From assembly GCF_003627155.1 (NCBI RefSeq), contig NZ_CP032621.1, positions 1,902,501 through 1,966,500 of the forward strand: a DNA stretch of 64,000 nt, read 5' to 3'. The position numbers were made by a program, and so were the translations under genes. This document shows positions 27,083 to 36,800 of the stretch, piece after piece (the first letter of the stretch is position 1; every line of letters begins with the position of its first letter). The DNA comes from Streptococcus gwangjuense. GTDB lineage: Bacteria; Bacillota; Bacilli; Lactobacillales; Streptococcaceae. The notes below the pieces were generated by a model. The model saw only the letters and a list, made by a program, of their open reading frames with translations. It did no database searches and had not been told where the DNA came from.

Positions 27083-28730
27083 AATGAAGCAGTTTTGGCT
27101 ACATACGCTTCTAAGAACCTACAGTTCAGTTATGATGATTATTATTGCGAGTTTTGCAATCTTACTCTCTTACGCTGACTGGGATTCACGGGAAAAGGAA
27201 GCCCAGAGAGTAGCCCAACGTGTAACCACTCGAACAGTCGATGAGGTAGAGTATTATTATCGCGAGTCAGCCCAGCTAGCGCAAGATTTGGTAGCCAATC
27301 AAGACCGGATACAAGGGGTTTATAAGTACTTTAGCTTGTCAACTTCTGAGTATTTTTATTGGCTGTTGGAGCATCAAGCAGCTTCGTCAACTTCTATTTC
27401 TCTGTATGAAAACATTGATGATCTTTATGTCCAAAATGACTCTATAACGGGTGTTGCAATCGTCTTGCAGGATTTTAAAGAAGTTTATGTTTCAACAAGG
27501 GATAAAAGAAGTGGTCATGTCTTGCCAGCTGAGGCCTTTAAACCAGAGGCCAATAGTTTTGGAATTCCAGTTCTGGATCCAGCAACGGATCAATCTATAG
27601 GAGTGATATACATCTCCTTGGATCCAGAAGTTTTATATCATGCCATTGACAATACCCGAGGTCATATTCCGATGGCTGTTACTGTGACATCACCATTTGA
27701 TACGGAGATTTTTCATATTGGTGAGAGGGTCAATAGGGAACATGAGAACTGGTTTGTTGGTATGACTTCTCATGGATATCAGGTTCAGGTGGCAGTTCCT
27801 AAAAACTTTGTTTTACAAGGAACAGTTGCCAGCTCTGCTTTGATTGTGGGTTTGAGCCTTCTCTTTATTGTCATTCTCTATCTGACTTTGAGGAAGACTT
27901 TTTCAAATTATCAAAAGCAGGTAGTGGATTTAGTGGATTCCATCCAAGCTATTGCCCAAGGAGAGGAAGGTCTTCGTATTGACACACTTGAAAAGGATCA
28001 GGAATTGCTCCTAATCGCGGAGACGACCAATGATATGTTGGATCGATTGGAAAAGAATATCCATGATATTTATCAGTTAGAGCTTAGTCAAAAAGATGCC
28101 AATATGCGGGCCTTGCAGGCGCAAATCAACCCTCACTTCATGTACAATACGCTGGAGTTCTTGCGCATGTACGCAGTCATGCAAAGTCAAGATGAGTTGG
28201 CAGATATCATTTATGAGTTCAGTAGCCTGTTGCGTAATAATATTTCGGACGAAAGAGAAACTCTTCTCAAGCAGGAATTAGAATTTTGTCGTAAATATAG
28301 TTATCTTTGCATGGTTCGTTATCCCAAGTCCATTGCCTATGGTTTCAAGATAGACCCAGAGTTAGAGAATATGAAGATTCCTAAGTTTACCTTACAACCG
28401 CTGGTAGAAAATTATTTCGCGCATGGTGTTGACCACAGACGGACAGATAATGTGATTAGCATCAAGGCGCTTAAACAGGCTGGTTTTGTAGAAATTTTGG
28501 TGGTAGATAATGGCCGTGGAATGTCGACTGAAAAGCTGGTCGATATCCGAGAAAAGTTAAGGCAGAGACATTTTGAACACCAAGCCAGTTATAGTGAACA
28601 AAAGCAGTCTATCGGGATTGTCAATGTCCATGAGCGTTTTGTGCTCTATTTTGGGGATCGCTATGCCATTACTATAGAGTCTGCGGAGCAAGCAGGTGTT
28701 CAGTATCGTATTACAATTCAAGATGAGTAG
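27060..28730 (+). CDS. Sensor histidine kinase, YesM/LytS type (TCS07-like)
   Basis: About 556 residues. Two membrane segments flank a ~240-residue extracellular sensor (TM near residues 20-40 and 270-295), then a HAMP segment, then the His_kinase domain with the phosphorylated His359 in LQAQINPHFMYN, the N-box region ENYFAHGVDH and the G-box VDNGRGMS. The start is uncertain: 27060 overlaps DUF624 by 23 bp, and 27084 is an alternative, neither with a strong ribosome site. It pairs with the AraC-type regulator 11 bp downstream. In pneumococcus the equivalent system has been tied to host glycan use. Confidence 0.9.
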   Translation: MKNWRQDRMKQFWLHTLLRTYSSVMMIIIASFAILLSYADWDSREKEAQRVAQRVTTRTVDEVEYYYRESAQLAQDLVANQDRIQGVYKYFSLSTSEYFYWLLEHQAASSTSISLYENIDDLYVQNDSITGVAIVLQDFKEVYVSTRDKRSGHVLPAEAFKPEANSFGIPVLDPATDQSIGVIYISLDPEVLYHAIDNTRGHIPMAVTVTSPFDTEIFHIGERVNREHENWFVGMTSHGYQVQVAVPKNFVLQGTVASSALIVGLSLLFIVILYLTLRKTFSNYQKQVVDLVDSIQAIAQGEEGLRIDTLEKDQELLLIAETTNDMLDRLEKNIHDIYQLELSQKDANMRALQAQINPHFMYNTLEFLRMYAVMQSQDELADIIYEFSSLLRNNISDERETLLKQELEFCRKYSYLCMVRYPKSIAYGFKIDPELENMKIPKFTLQPLVENYFAHGVDHRRTDNVISIKALKQAGFVEILVVDNGRGMSTEKLVDIREKLRQRHFEHQASYSEQKQSIGIVNVHERFVLYFGDRYAITIESAEQAGVQYRITIQDE

Positions 28731-28741
28731 AAAGGGAGAAA

Positions 28742-30028
28742 ATGTATAAAGTATTATTAGTAGATGATGAGTACATGGTGACAGAAGGTCTGAAACGTTT
28801 GATTCCTTTTGATAAGTGGGATATGGAGGTCGTCGCAACAGCCAGTCATGCCGATGAAGCCCTAGAATATGTTCAGAAAAATCCCGTCGATGTAGTCATT
28901 TCCGATGTCAATATGCCCGACAAAACAGGGCTTGATATGATTCGGGAGATGAAAGAAATCTTACCAGATGCTGCCTATATCCTGCTCTCAGGTTATCAGG
29001 AGTTTGATTATGTAAAAAGAGCAATGAACCTTAGTGTGGTGGACTATCTGGTCAAACCTGTTGATAAGGTAGAGTTGGGAAATCTGCTGGAGAAGATTGC
29101 AGGTCAGCTCGGCGAGAGAGGAAAGAAAAGTCAGATCCTCAGTCAAGATTTAGACGAGGCTGGATTTGTTAGTTATCTAGGAGGTAAGGAGAATTGGTGG
29201 ATAGGCCTATCCAAGGAAAAACAAGGCTCTTTCACCATTCCCTACTATGTCTTGGGTCAAGACTGGCAGATTTTCATTTCTGACCAACCCCTAGATGGTT
29301 TAGTCGTTACTCCCTTTGAAGCTCCCTATCAAGAACACTTTGAACGCTGGAAGCTGAATGCTGAGAAAGCCCTCTTTTACGGCTCTGTAAATCTACAACG
29401 GTCTGAGAGTCTCTTTGCCTACTACGAACCGATTTATAGGGTTATCATTCAGGGGAATCTCAATCAAATCGTAGAAGAGTTAAATCTCTTGGAGAAGGTG
29501 GTTCTTGAAAATACGCCGCGTGTTCCGATTACCAAACAGCTTTTTATCCAGTTTGTCATGGATGTCTTTCATTTGTTTGAACATCTAAAGGCTGATGATT
29601 TGACGGATATTGTCAAAACGATTCATGCTATTCAAACCTTCGATGAATTGGTTCCTTATATCAAGGAAACTCTGACTCGATTCTTTGGACAATATCGGAT
29701 GAATGAAAATGTGGTTAGTGTGCTAGAAGTCATTGGGAGTGATTATCAGAAAGAACTTTCTCTCAAGGATATCAGTAAGGATCTCTTTATCAATCCTGTT
29801 TATCTGGGACAGTTGATTAAGCGTGAAACCAATTCGACCTTCGCAGAGTTACTAAATAAACAACGCATTAAGGCTGCCCAGCAGCTCTTGCTTTCAACTA
29901 GTGACAGTATTGAAGATATTTGTTATGCTGTTGGTTACAGTAATGTTGGATATTTCTATAAAGTGTTCCGAAAATTGTGCGGAAAATCGCCAAAAGCCTA
30001 CCGAAAACAGGTGGAAACCACACTATAA
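28742..30028 (+). CDS. Response regulator with AraC-type DNA-binding domain (YesN type)
   Basis: 428 residues. The N-terminal receiver domain has the acidic pair VDDEY, phosphoacceptor Asp55 in VISDVNMPD and Lys105 in LVKPVDK. A ~200-residue linker domain follows. The C-terminus is an AraC helix-turn-helix pair (KDISKDLFINPVYLGQLIKRE and DICYAVGYSNVGYFYKVFRK). It is driven by the kinase just upstream. The AAAGGGAGAA ribosome site fixes the start. Confidence 0.94.
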   Translation: MYKVLLVDDEYMVTEGLKRLIPFDKWDMEVVATASHADEALEYVQKNPVDVVISDVNMPDKTGLDMIREMKEILPDAAYILLSGYQEFDYVKRAMNLSVVDYLVKPVDKVELGNLLEKIAGQLGERGKKSQILSQDLDEAGFVSYLGGKENWWIGLSKEKQGSFTIPYYVLGQDWQIFISDQPLDGLVVTPFEAPYQEHFERWKLNAEKALFYGSVNLQRSESLFAYYEPIYRVIIQGNLNQIVEELNLLEKVVLENTPRVPITKQLFIQFVMDVFHLFEHLKADDLTDIVKTIHAIQTFDELVPYIKETLTRFFGQYRMNENVVSVLEVIGSDYQKELSLKDISKDLFINPVYLGQLIKRETNSTFAELLNKQRIKAAQQLLLSTSDSIEDICYAVGYSNVGYFYKVFRKLCGKSPKAYRKQVETTL

Positions 30029-30031
30029 TAT

Positions 30032-30060
30032 TTGTATCCCTTTACAAAAAGTGCTATAAT
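30032..30060 (+). promoter_or_regulatory. Promoter of the 30089 gene
   Basis: TTGTAT (30032-30037), 17 bp, TATAAT (30055-30060) with an upstream TG. This makes the downstream gene separate from the two-component operon. Confidence 0.65.
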
Positions 30061-30088
30061 ATCGATAATAATATCAGGAGGTTCTATT

Positions 30089-30622
30089 ATGAAAAAGAAA
30101 CCAATCTATCTATGGGTATTACTGATTTTTTCAGCCTTACTCTCAGCAATGTCACTATTTGGAATCATATCTCCAGTACCCACTGCGGAGGGTATGAACA
30201 ATCTAGAAACATCAGCATCAGGTGTTAATGCTACTTATGCTAAGGAGCTCGTTGCTTACACCATTAAGGTATCGGAGCATGGTCATTCTATCTTCAACAT
30301 TCTCTTGGTTGTCTTATCTGTTATTCTGGTGGTTGTGTCTTTGGTTTTCCTTGTTCGTAAAAACATCCAATTGGCCAACTACACTTATCTTGCTTATGTC
30401 TTCGTTGCCATCGTTGGTTCTATCTACAACTTTATCGGCGTTCAGGATGCGGTTTTACTTTTTACAGATCCTAACATCCGTATGGGAGCGGAGCTTGGTG
30501 CCAAAGGTTCTGCTATTTTTGGGATCGTACTCAATGTTATCTTCCTAGCAATCGTCTTCTATAAAATGTGGCGTCAGCAAAAAGAATTGACAGAAACTCA
30601 AGAAGAGGAAGAACTTGCCTAA
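30089..30622 (+). CDS. Four-helix membrane protein, unknown function
   Basis: 177 residues from the ATG at 30089, which has AGGAGG 7 nt upstream; an in-frame start at 30032 would lie within the promoter. There are four membrane segments (about residues 7-27, 70-93, 100-122 and 140-162), an extracellular loop after the first, and an acidic Glu-rich tail ending ETQEEEELA. I do not recognise the family. It has its own promoter and a strong terminator. Confidence 0.8.
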   Translation: MKKKPIYLWVLLIFSALLSAMSLFGIISPVPTAEGMNNLETSASGVNATYAKELVAYTIKVSEHGHSIFNILLVVLSVILVVVSLVFLVRKNIQLANYTYLAYVFVAIVGSIYNFIGVQDAVLLFTDPNIRMGAELGAKGSAIFGIVLNVIFLAIVFYKMWRQQKELTETQEEEELA

Positions 30623-30625
30623 GAG

Positions 30626-30654
30626 TTGACAAAGCATAACTATCAAGATACAAT
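30626..30654 (+). promoter_or_regulatory. nrdI promoter nested in the upstream terminator
   Basis: TTGACA (30626-30631), a 17-bp spacer and TACAAT (30649-30654). The -10 spans the loop and inner arms of the hairpin at 30636-30666. Confidence 0.75.
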
Positions 30655-30673
30655 CTTGGTAGTTATTTTTTAT
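30636..30673 (+). terminator. Terminator of the 30089 gene
   Basis: ATAACTATCAAGAT pairs with ATCTTGGTAGTTAT (14 bp, one G-U) around ACA, followed by TTTTTTAT. Confidence 0.85.
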
Positions 30674-30695
30674 GATTTAAAAAAAGGAGGAGAAC

Positions 30696-31160
30696 ATGAA
30701 AAAAGTTTCCTTGGTCTACATCAGTTTGAGCGGAAATACGGAGAGTTTTGTGACGCGCTTGAAAGACTATCTCTTGTCCCGGTACGAGGGAATTGAGGTT
30801 CAAAAGATTCATATCAAGGATTTGGTCAAAGAAGGCCAAGATTTCTATGAAATGGAGCATCCCTATGTTGCTTTTTTGCCGACTTACCTAGAAGGTGGGA
30901 ATGGCGTGGATAACGGAGATGTCGAGATATTGACAACGCCAGTGGGAGATTTTATCGCCTATGGTGATAATGCTAGTAAGTGTTTTGGTGTGGTTGGTTC
31001 AGGAAATCGTAACTTTAATAACCAATACTGCCTGACAGCCAAGCAATACAGTCAACGTTTTGGTTTCCCTGTATTAGCTGACTTTGAAATGCGAGGTATG
31101 CTGGGAGATATCAAACGTGTCGCAGGGATTATTGCAGATTTGTATGAGTTGGAAAGTTGA
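30696..31160 (+). CDS. nrdI: NrdI flavodoxin-like ribonucleotide reductase activator
   Basis: 154 residues. SLVYISLSGNTESFV (residues 4-18) is the FMN phosphate-binding loop, and GDNASKCFGVVGSGNRNFNNQYC contains the NrdI signature. NrdI is a flavoprotein that supplies the oxidant needed to build the dimanganese-tyrosyl radical centre of the class Ib reductase small subunit NrdF. It is alone here, away from nrdHEF. The ribosome site is AAGGAGGAG. The gene marks the left side of a junction with argS that differs from pneumococcal order as I remember it. Confidence 0.88.
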   Translation: MKKVSLVYISLSGNTESFVTRLKDYLLSRYEGIEVQKIHIKDLVKEGQDFYEMEHPYVAFLPTYLEGGNGVDNGDVEILTTPVGDFIAYGDNASKCFGVVGSGNRNFNNQYCLTAKQYSQRFGFPVLADFEMRGMLGDIKRVAGIIADLYELES

Positions 31161-31295
31161 GCTGATAACGATCTTTCAATCATTAGAAGAAAGAACTTAT
31201 TATATCCCCCTCTATAGCAGAGATGAAAATTACCTATAAACTTTTTAATATAAATGTTATTTGCTATAGTTGGAAGATAAAAATTATGCCCTAAA

Positions 31296-31325
31296 AAAAC
31301 CGAGAAGCTTTCTTCTCGGTTTTTG
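31296..31325. terminator. Bidirectional terminator
   Basis: AAAAACCGAGAAG and CTTCTCGGTTTTT around a CTTT loop, between nrdI (+) and the small minus-strand gene. Confidence 0.9.
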
Positions 31326-31326
31326 A

Positions 31327-31572
31327 TTATTTCAATTGATCTGTAATGTCTTTTGATAGCAACATTCCTAGGTGATAAGTTTTATTGATGTAAGCAATGA
31401 CATCATTGATGTTTTCAGTTGTGTGAATTTTCTCTTTGATGTCAGTCCTAAATGTTTCATCCTTTAAAAGTTGTTCTTGGTAGAGTTTTTGCAGTCTCTC
31501 CTTCTCGTACTTATTGAGCAGAAAAAGGAAAACCAAACTAATCACAACGAGGATATAAGCATATTGGCTCAT
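31327..31572 (-). CDS. Small single-TM protein, unknown function
   Basis: 81 residues from the ATG at 31570-31572 behind GGGAGATATCCT; a longer in-frame version reads into the repeat region without a ribosome site. It has one N-terminal membrane segment (YILVVISLVFLFLLN) followed by a charged helical cytoplasmic domain (KYEKERLQKLYQEQLLKDE, then ENINDVIAYINKTYHLGM). I do not recognise the family. It faces nrdI across a terminator. Confidence 0.7.
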   Translation of the reverse strand: MSQYAYILVVISLVFLFLLNKYEKERLQKLYQEQLLKDETFRTDIKEKIHTTENINDVIAYINKTYHLGMLLSKDITDQLK

Positions 31573-31900
31573 AGGATATCTCCCTGTATGATAAAGAAGT
31601 AGTAGTGAGTAGATTGAATTAGTGAAGCGCCTAACCAAATCACCATAGTTTCGACGTCATGTTCTCTAAATCGATTATATCTAGGGGGCCATGACTAGTG
31701 AAGCAGTTAGCTAGTCCGCATATAAGCGGCTAGCGTCTAACAATTAGGAACTTTAGTTCCAATAACTTTAAGATTACGACGTTTTAGGACATAAATCAAT
31801 CATATTTATGTCCTAAAACTAGTGAAGCGCCTAGCCAAAGTCCGAATAGGATTTGGCGTTAGTTACTTAGATTGCTCTGCAATCAAGTAACTTTGGCGAT
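31573..31900. repeat. Structured repeat region downstream of argS
   Basis: The linker TAGTGAAGC occurs three times (31620, 31696, 31820), each followed by a different stem-loop or a related sequence. Stem-loops seen are GTCATG/CATGAC (31656-31695), GTTAG-CTAG-CCGC with its complement (31707-31741), a perfect 16-bp GTTTTAGGACATAAAT inverted repeat (31781-31819), CTAGCCAAA/TTTGGC-TAG (31830-31861), and AGTTACTT-GATTGC with its complement (31861-31892). GACG also recurs before two of them. No ORF is supported. The last hairpin probably ends argS. Confidence 0.65.
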
Positions 31901-33592
31901 TTACATCTTCTCAGGTGCTTCTACTCCAAGCAAGCGAAGGGCTTCTTTGAGAACGATTGCTGTTGCATAGCTGAGGGCTAGACGGCTGTCGCGTTCTGGA
32001 CTTTCATCCAAGATACGTGTATGTGCATAATATTTGTTAAAGGCTTGAGCCAGGCTAATTGCAAATTTAGCAATGATAGAAGGTTCAAAGTTATCCGCCG
32101 CACGGTTGATAATACGTGGGAAGTCTTGGATGAGTTTGATGATTTCCCAACTTTCAGCATCATTCAAGCTATAGTTGCCAGTTGTTTCTGGCTTGAAATC
32201 TGCTTTGCGCAAGATAGATTGGATACGAGCGTAGGCGTATTGAACGTAAGGTCCAGTTTCACCCTCGAAGGATACCATAGCCTCTAGGTCGAAGTCGTAT
32301 CCATTTGTACGGTCGGTCTTGAGGTCATAGAATTTAATGGCTCCAACTCCAACAGCATGCGCTACCTGGTCTTTATTTTCCAGTTCAGGATTTTTAGCTT
32401 CGATTTGGGCCTTGGCACGGCTAACAGCCTCTGCAACAGTAGGCTCTAGCAAGATGACATTCCCTTTACGAGTAGAGAGTTTCTTACCTTCTTTTGTAAC
32501 CAAACCAAAAGGAACGTGAGTAATGTCGTCACTCCAGTCGTAGCCCATTTCTTGCAAGACGGCTTTGAGTTGTTTAAAGTGGGCAGATTGCTCTTGACCA
32601 ACGACATAGATAGATTTAGCAAATTGGTATTCGTTTTTACGGTAAAGGGCTGCAGCCAAGTCACGTGTGATATAGAGAGTTGCTCCATCAGATTTCTTGA
32701 TGAGGGCAGGATGTTCAATTCCATATTTCTCAAGATTGACAACTTGGGCACCTTCTGACTCAACAAGAAGGCCTTTTTCAGAAAGAATTTCTACAACTGC
32801 ATCCATCTTATCGTTGTAGAAGGCTTCTCCATTGTAGCTGTCAAATTCAACCTTCAGTTCATTGTAAAGGCGGTTAAATTCCACTAAACTTTCATCGCGG
32901 AACCATTGCCAAAGAGCGAGAGCTTCCTCGTCTCCATTTTCAAGTTTACGGAACCATTCGCGTGCTTCTTCATCCAAGCTAGGGTCATTTTCAGCTTCAG
33001 CGTTGATGCGGACATAGAGTTTAAGGAGTTCATCGATTGGATGAGCTTTTACAGCTTCTTCGTCACCCCATTTTTTGTAGGCAACAATCAGCATTCCAAA
33101 CTGTTTACCCCAGTCTCCCAAATGGTTGACCTTGACTGTTTGATAACCGATTTTTTGGAAAATATGTGATAAGCTATCTCCGATAACAGTTGAGCGCAGG
33201 TGACCAATAGAGAATGGTTTAGCGATATTTGGACTAGACATATCGATAACAACATTTTCTTGTTTACCAATATGTTGGTCAGCATAGTGTTCTTTTTCAG
33301 TGATAACAGCTTGCAATACTTGAGCAGAAATGGCAGATTTATCAAGGAAAAAGTTAACGTAAGGTCCTGTTGCAACAACCTTTTCAAAGGCTTGGCTGTT
33401 AATCTTTTCAGCCAGTTCAGCCGCAATCATTTGAGGTGCTTTACGTTCGACTTTTGCAAGAGAAAAAGCAGGGAAAGCGATGTCTCCCATTTCTGAGTTT
33501 TTAGGGGTTTCCAGTAAATTTAAAATAGCCTCTTGGTCCAGGCTATCAATGACGCTAGCCAATTCGCTAGCAATCAATTCTTTTGTATTCAT
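31901..33592 (-). CDS. argS: Arginyl-tRNA synthetase
   Basis: Class I synthetase that charges tRNA-Arg with arginine; 563 residues, the normal length. An N-terminal Arg-tRNA-synthetase domain is followed by the HIGH-type motif [15 protein letters not shown] (about residues 119-133), a KLSTRKGN segment near residue 373, and a C-terminal helical anticodon domain (DALR type). The ribosome site AAGGAGCTC precedes the ATG. It is divergent from argR, as in many streptococci. Confidence 0.96.
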   Translation of the reverse strand: MNTKELIASELASVIDSLDQEAILNLLETPKNSEMGDIAFPAFSLAKVERKAPQMIAAELAEKINSQAFEKVVATGPYVNFFLDKSAISAQVLQAVITEKEHYADQHIGKQENVVIDMSSPNIAKPFSIGHLRSTVIGDSLSHIFQKIGYQTVKVNHLGDWGKQFGMLIVAYKKWGDEEAVKAHPIDELLKLYVRINAEAENDPSLDEEAREWFRKLENGDEEALALWQWFRDESLVEFNRLYNELKVEFDSYNGEAFYNDKMDAVVEILSEKGLLVESEGAQVVNLEKYGIEHPALIKKSDGATLYITRDLAAALYRKNEYQFAKSIYVVGQEQSAHFKQLKAVLQEMGYDWSDDITHVPFGLVTKEGKKLSTRKGNVILLEPTVAEAVSRAKAQIEAKNPELENKDQVAHAVGVGAIKFYDLKTDRTNGYDFDLEAMVSFEGETGPYVQYAYARIQSILRKADFKPETTGNYSLNDAESWEIIKLIQDFPRIINRAADNFEPSIIAKFAISLAQAFNKYYAHTRILDESPERDSRLALSYATAIVLKEALRLLGVEAPEKM

Positions 33593-33678
33593 TAAGAGCT
33601 CCTTTTTGGACTTTTCTACTATTTTATCACAATTTTAAAGAAAGAAGAAAAAATTTTTGAAATCTCCTGTTTTTTTGG

Positions 33679-33718
33679 TATAATATAGTTATAAAATTAG
33701 TTATAAATATGCATATAA
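33679..33718 (+). promoter_or_regulatory. argR promoter with possible ARG box
   Basis: Extended -10 TGgTATAAT (core 33679-33684). TTATAAATATGCATATAA (33701-33718), between the expected start and the ribosome site, is a near-palindromic AT-rich 18-mer of the ARG-box kind, suggesting autoregulation. Confidence 0.5.
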
Positions 33719-33727
33719 GAGGATTTT

Positions 33728-34174
33728 ATGAGAAAAAGAGATCGTCATCAGTTAATAAAAAAAATGATTACTGAGGAGAAATTAAGTACACAAAAAGAAA
33801 TTCAAGATCGGTTGGAGGCGCACAATGTTTTTGTGACGCAGACAACCCTGTCTCGTGATTTGCGCGAAATCGGCTTGACCAAGGTCAAGAAAAATGATAT
33901 GGTGTATTATGTACTAGCAAATGAGACAGAAAAGATTGATTTGGTGGAATTTTTGTCTCATCATTTAGAAGGTGTTGCAAGAGCAGAGTTTACCTTGGTA
34001 CTTCATACCAAATTGGGCGAAGCCTCTGTTTTAGCAAATATTGTAGATGCAAACAAGGATGAATGGATTTTAGGAACAGTTGCTGGTGCCAATACCTTAT
34101 TGGTCATTTGTCGAGACCAGCACGTTGCCAAACTCATGGAAGATCGTTTGCTAGATTTGATGAAAGATAAGTAA
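33728..34174 (+). CDS. argR: Arginine repressor-type regulator ArgR/AhrC
   Basis: 148 residues. The N-terminal winged helix ([38 protein letters not shown]) and C-terminal hexamerisation/arginine-binding domain ([15 protein letters not shown]) define ArgR. It controls arginine synthesis, uptake and catabolism genes with arginine as co-regulator. Streptococci often have two or three ArgR paralogues. The copy next to argS and mutS is the conserved one. Its terminator lies immediately before the mutS ribosome site. Confidence 0.93.
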   Translation: MRKRDRHQLIKKMITEEKLSTQKEIQDRLEAHNVFVTQTTLSRDLREIGLTKVKKNDMVYYVLANETEKIDLVEFLSHHLEGVARAEFTLVLHTKLGEASVLANIVDANKDEWILGTVAGANTLLVICRDQHVAKLMEDRLLDLMKDK

Positions 34175-34206
34175 GGTCTTGGGAGTTGCTCTCAAGACTT
34201 ATTTTT
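34173..34206 (+). terminator. argR terminator abutting the mutS ribosome site
   Basis: GTCTTGGGAG pairs with CTCTCAAGAC (one G-U), then TTATTTTT. The mutS AAGGAG starts only 4 nt after the T-run, so mutS expression depends on read-through or on a promoter within argR. Confidence 0.8.
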
Positions 34207-34224
34207 GACAAGGAGAGACGGACA

Positions 34225-36759
34225 ATGACGACAGAAAAGCTATCACCCGGCATGCAACAGTATGTGGATATTAAAAAGCAATATCCAGATGCTTTTTTGC
34301 TCTTTCGGATGGGTGATTTTTATGAATTATTTTATGAGGATGCGGTCAATGCTGCGCAAATTCTGGAAATTTCCTTAACGAGTCGCAACAAGAATGCCGA
34401 CAATCCGATTCCTATGGCGGGTGTTCCTTATCATTCTGCCCAACAGTATATCGATGTCTTGATTGAGCAGGGCTATAAGGTAGCTATCGCAGAGCAGATG
34501 GAAGATCCTAAACAAGCTGTTGGAGTTGTGAAACGAGAGGTTGTTCAAGTCATTACGCCAGGGACAGTGGTCGACAGTAGTAAGCCGGACAGTCAGAATA
34601 ATTTTTTGGTTGCTATAGACCGCGAAGGCAATCAATTTGGTCTAGCTTATATGGACCTGGTGACCGGTGACTTTTATGTGACAGGTTTATTGGATTTCAC
34701 GCTGGTTTGTGGGGAAGTCCGTAACCTTAAGGCGCGAGAAGTGGTGTTGGGTTATGACTTGTCTGAGGAGGAAGAACAAATCCTCAGTCGCCAGATGAAT
34801 CTGGTGCTCTCTTATGAAAAAGAAGGCTTTGAGGACCTTCATTTGCTGGATTCACGATTGGCAGCGGTGGAGCAAGCGGCGTCTAGTAAACTGCTTCAGT
34901 ATGTTCATCGGACTCAGATGAGGGAATTGAACCACCTCAAGCCTGTTATCCGCTATGAAATCAAAGATTTCTTGCAGATGGATTATGCGACCAAGGCTAG
35001 TCTGGATTTGGTTGAGAATGCCCGTTCGGGCAAGAAGCAAGGCAGTCTTTTCTGGCTTTTAGATGAAACTAAGACGGCAATGGGTATGCGTCTGTTACGT
35101 TCTTGGATTCATCGTCCTTTGATTGACAAGGAGCGAATCATCCAACGCCAAGAAGTGGTGCAGGTCTTCCTCGACCATTTCTTTGAGCGCAGTGATTTGA
35201 CAGACAGTCTCAAGGGTGTTTATGATATTGAACGCTTGGCTAGTCGTGTTTCTTTTGGCAAAACCAATCCCAAGGATCTCTTGCAGTTGGCGACTACCTT
35301 GTCTAGCGTACCACGGATTCGTGCGATTTTAGAAGGGATGGAGCAACCTGCTCTAGCCTATCTCATTGAACAACTGGATGGAATCCCTGAGTTAGAGAGT
35401 TTGATTAGCGCAGCGATTGCTCCTGAAGCTCCCCATGTGATTACAGAAGGTGGTATTATCCGGACTGGATTTGATGAGACTTTAGACAAGTACCGTCGCG
35501 TTCTCAGAGAAGGGGCTAGCTGGATTGCTGAGATTGAGGCTAAGGAGCGAGAAAACTCTGGTATCAGCACGCTTAAGATTGACTACAATAAGAAGGATGG
35601 CTATTATTTCCATGTGACCAATTCGCAACTGGGAAATGTGCCTGCTCACTTTTTCCGCAAGGCAACGCTGAAAAACTCAGAACGCTTTGGAACCGAAGAA
35701 TTAGCCCGTATCGAGGGAGATATGTTGGAGGCGCGTGAGAAGTCAGCTAACCTAGAGTACGAAATTTTTATGCGTATTCGTGAAGAGGTTAGCAAGTACA
35801 TCCAGCGTTTACAAGCTCTAGCCCAAGGAATTGCGACGGTTGATGTCTTGCAAAGTCTGGCGGTTGTGGCTGAAACCCAGCATTTGATTCGACCAGAGTT
35901 CGGAGAGGATTCGCGGATTGATATCCAGAAAGGGCGCCATGCTGTCGTTGAAAAGGTTATGGGGGCTCAGACCTATATTCCTAATACGATTCAGATGGCA
36001 GAAGATACTAGTATTCAACTGATTACAGGGCCCAACATGAGTGGGAAGTCTACCTACATGCGTCAATTAGCCATGACGGCGGTTATGGCCCAGCTGGGTT
36101 CTTATGTGCCGGCTGAGAGCGCTCATTTGCCAATTTTCGATGCGATCTTTACCCGTATCGGAGCAGCAGATGACTTGGTCTCAGGGCAATCAACCTTCAT
36201 GGTGGAGATGATGGAGGCCAATAATGCTATTTCGCATGCGACAAAGAATTCCTTGATTCTTTTTGATGAGTTAGGTCGTGGAACGGCAACTTATGACGGA
36301 ATGGCTCTTGCTCAGTCCATCATCGAATACATCCATGAGCACATCGGAGCCAAGACCCTCTTTGCGACCCACTACCATGAGTTGACTAGTTTGGAGTCTA
36401 GTTTACAACACTTGGTCAATGTCCATGTGGCAACTTTGGAGAAGGATGGGCAGGTTACCTTCCTTCATAAGATTGAACCAGGTCCAGCTGACAAATCCTA
36501 CGGTATCCATGTTGCCAAGATTGCTGGTTTGCCAGCAGATCTTTTAGCTAGAGCGGATAATATTTTGACTCAACTAGAGAGTCAAGGTACAGAAAGTCCT
36601 GCTCCTATGAGACAAACAAATGCTGTCACAGAACAGATTTCACTATTTGATACGGAAGAAGAGCATCCTATCCTAGAAGAATTAGCTAAATTGGACATTT
36701 ACAACATGACACCCATGCAGGCCATGAATGTTTTGGTTGAGTTAAAACAAAAACTATAA
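34225..36759 (+). CDS. mutS: DNA mismatch repair protein MutS (HexA)
   Basis: 844 residues from the ATG at 34225 (AAGGAG 10 nt upstream). The mismatch-binding loop [10 protein letters not shown] (about residues 27-36) carries the Phe-x-Glu pair. The ATPase domain near the C-terminus has Walker [23 protein letters not shown] (Walker B) and the conserved ATHYHEL. It recognises mismatches and recruits MutL. In pneumococcus this is HexA, which also blocks recombination between diverged sequences during transformation. mutL lies 1.1 kb downstream with two genes between. Confidence 0.97.
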   Translation: MTTEKLSPGMQQYVDIKKQYPDAFLLFRMGDFYELFYEDAVNAAQILEISLTSRNKNADNPIPMAGVPYHSAQQYIDVLIEQGYKVAIAEQMEDPKQAVGVVKREVVQVITPGTVVDSSKPDSQNNFLVAIDREGNQFGLAYMDLVTGDFYVTGLLDFTLVCGEVRNLKAREVVLGYDLSEEEEQILSRQMNLVLSYEKEGFEDLHLLDSRLAAVEQAASSKLLQYVHRTQMRELNHLKPVIRYEIKDFLQMDYATKASLDLVENARSGKKQGSLFWLLDETKTAMGMRLLRSWIHRPLIDKERIIQRQEVVQVFLDHFFERSDLTDSLKGVYDIERLASRVSFGKTNPKDLLQLATTLSSVPRIRAILEGMEQPALAYLIEQLDGIPELESLISAAIAPEAPHVITEGGIIRTGFDETLDKYRRVLREGASWIAEIEAKERENSGISTLKIDYNKKDGYYFHVTNSQLGNVPAHFFRKATLKNSERFGTEELARIEGDMLEAREKSANLEYEIFMRIREEVSKYIQRLQALAQGIATVDVLQSLAVVAETQHLIRPEFGEDSRIDIQKGRHAVVEKVMGAQTYIPNTIQMAEDTSIQLITGPNMSGKSTYMRQLAMTAVMAQLGSYVPAESAHLPIFDAIFTRIGAADDLVSGQSTFMVEMMEANNAISHATKNSLILFDELGRGTATYDGMALAQSIIEYIHEHIGAKTLFATHYHELTSLESSLQHLVNVHVATLEKDGQVTFLHKIEPGPADKSYGIHVAKIAGLPADLLARADNILTQLESQGTESPAPMRQTNAVTEQISLFDTEEEHPILEELAKLDIYNMTPMQAMNVLVELKQKL

Positions 36760-36761
36760 AA

Positions 36762-36796
36762 ATAATCCCACTCATGCATTTGTGAGTGGGATTATT
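36762..36796. terminator. Bidirectional terminator after mutS
   Basis: AATAATCCCACTCA and TGAGTGGGATTATT form a perfect 14-bp stem with an 8-nt loop between convergent genes. Confidence 0.85.
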
Positions 36797-36800
36797 GCTA

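Noticed and set aside
31618..31640. Upstream-extended start for the 81-residue minus-strand protein (103 residues)
   Set aside because: The extension lies in the repeat block and has no ribosome site. The internal ATG at 31572 has GGGAG at good spacing.
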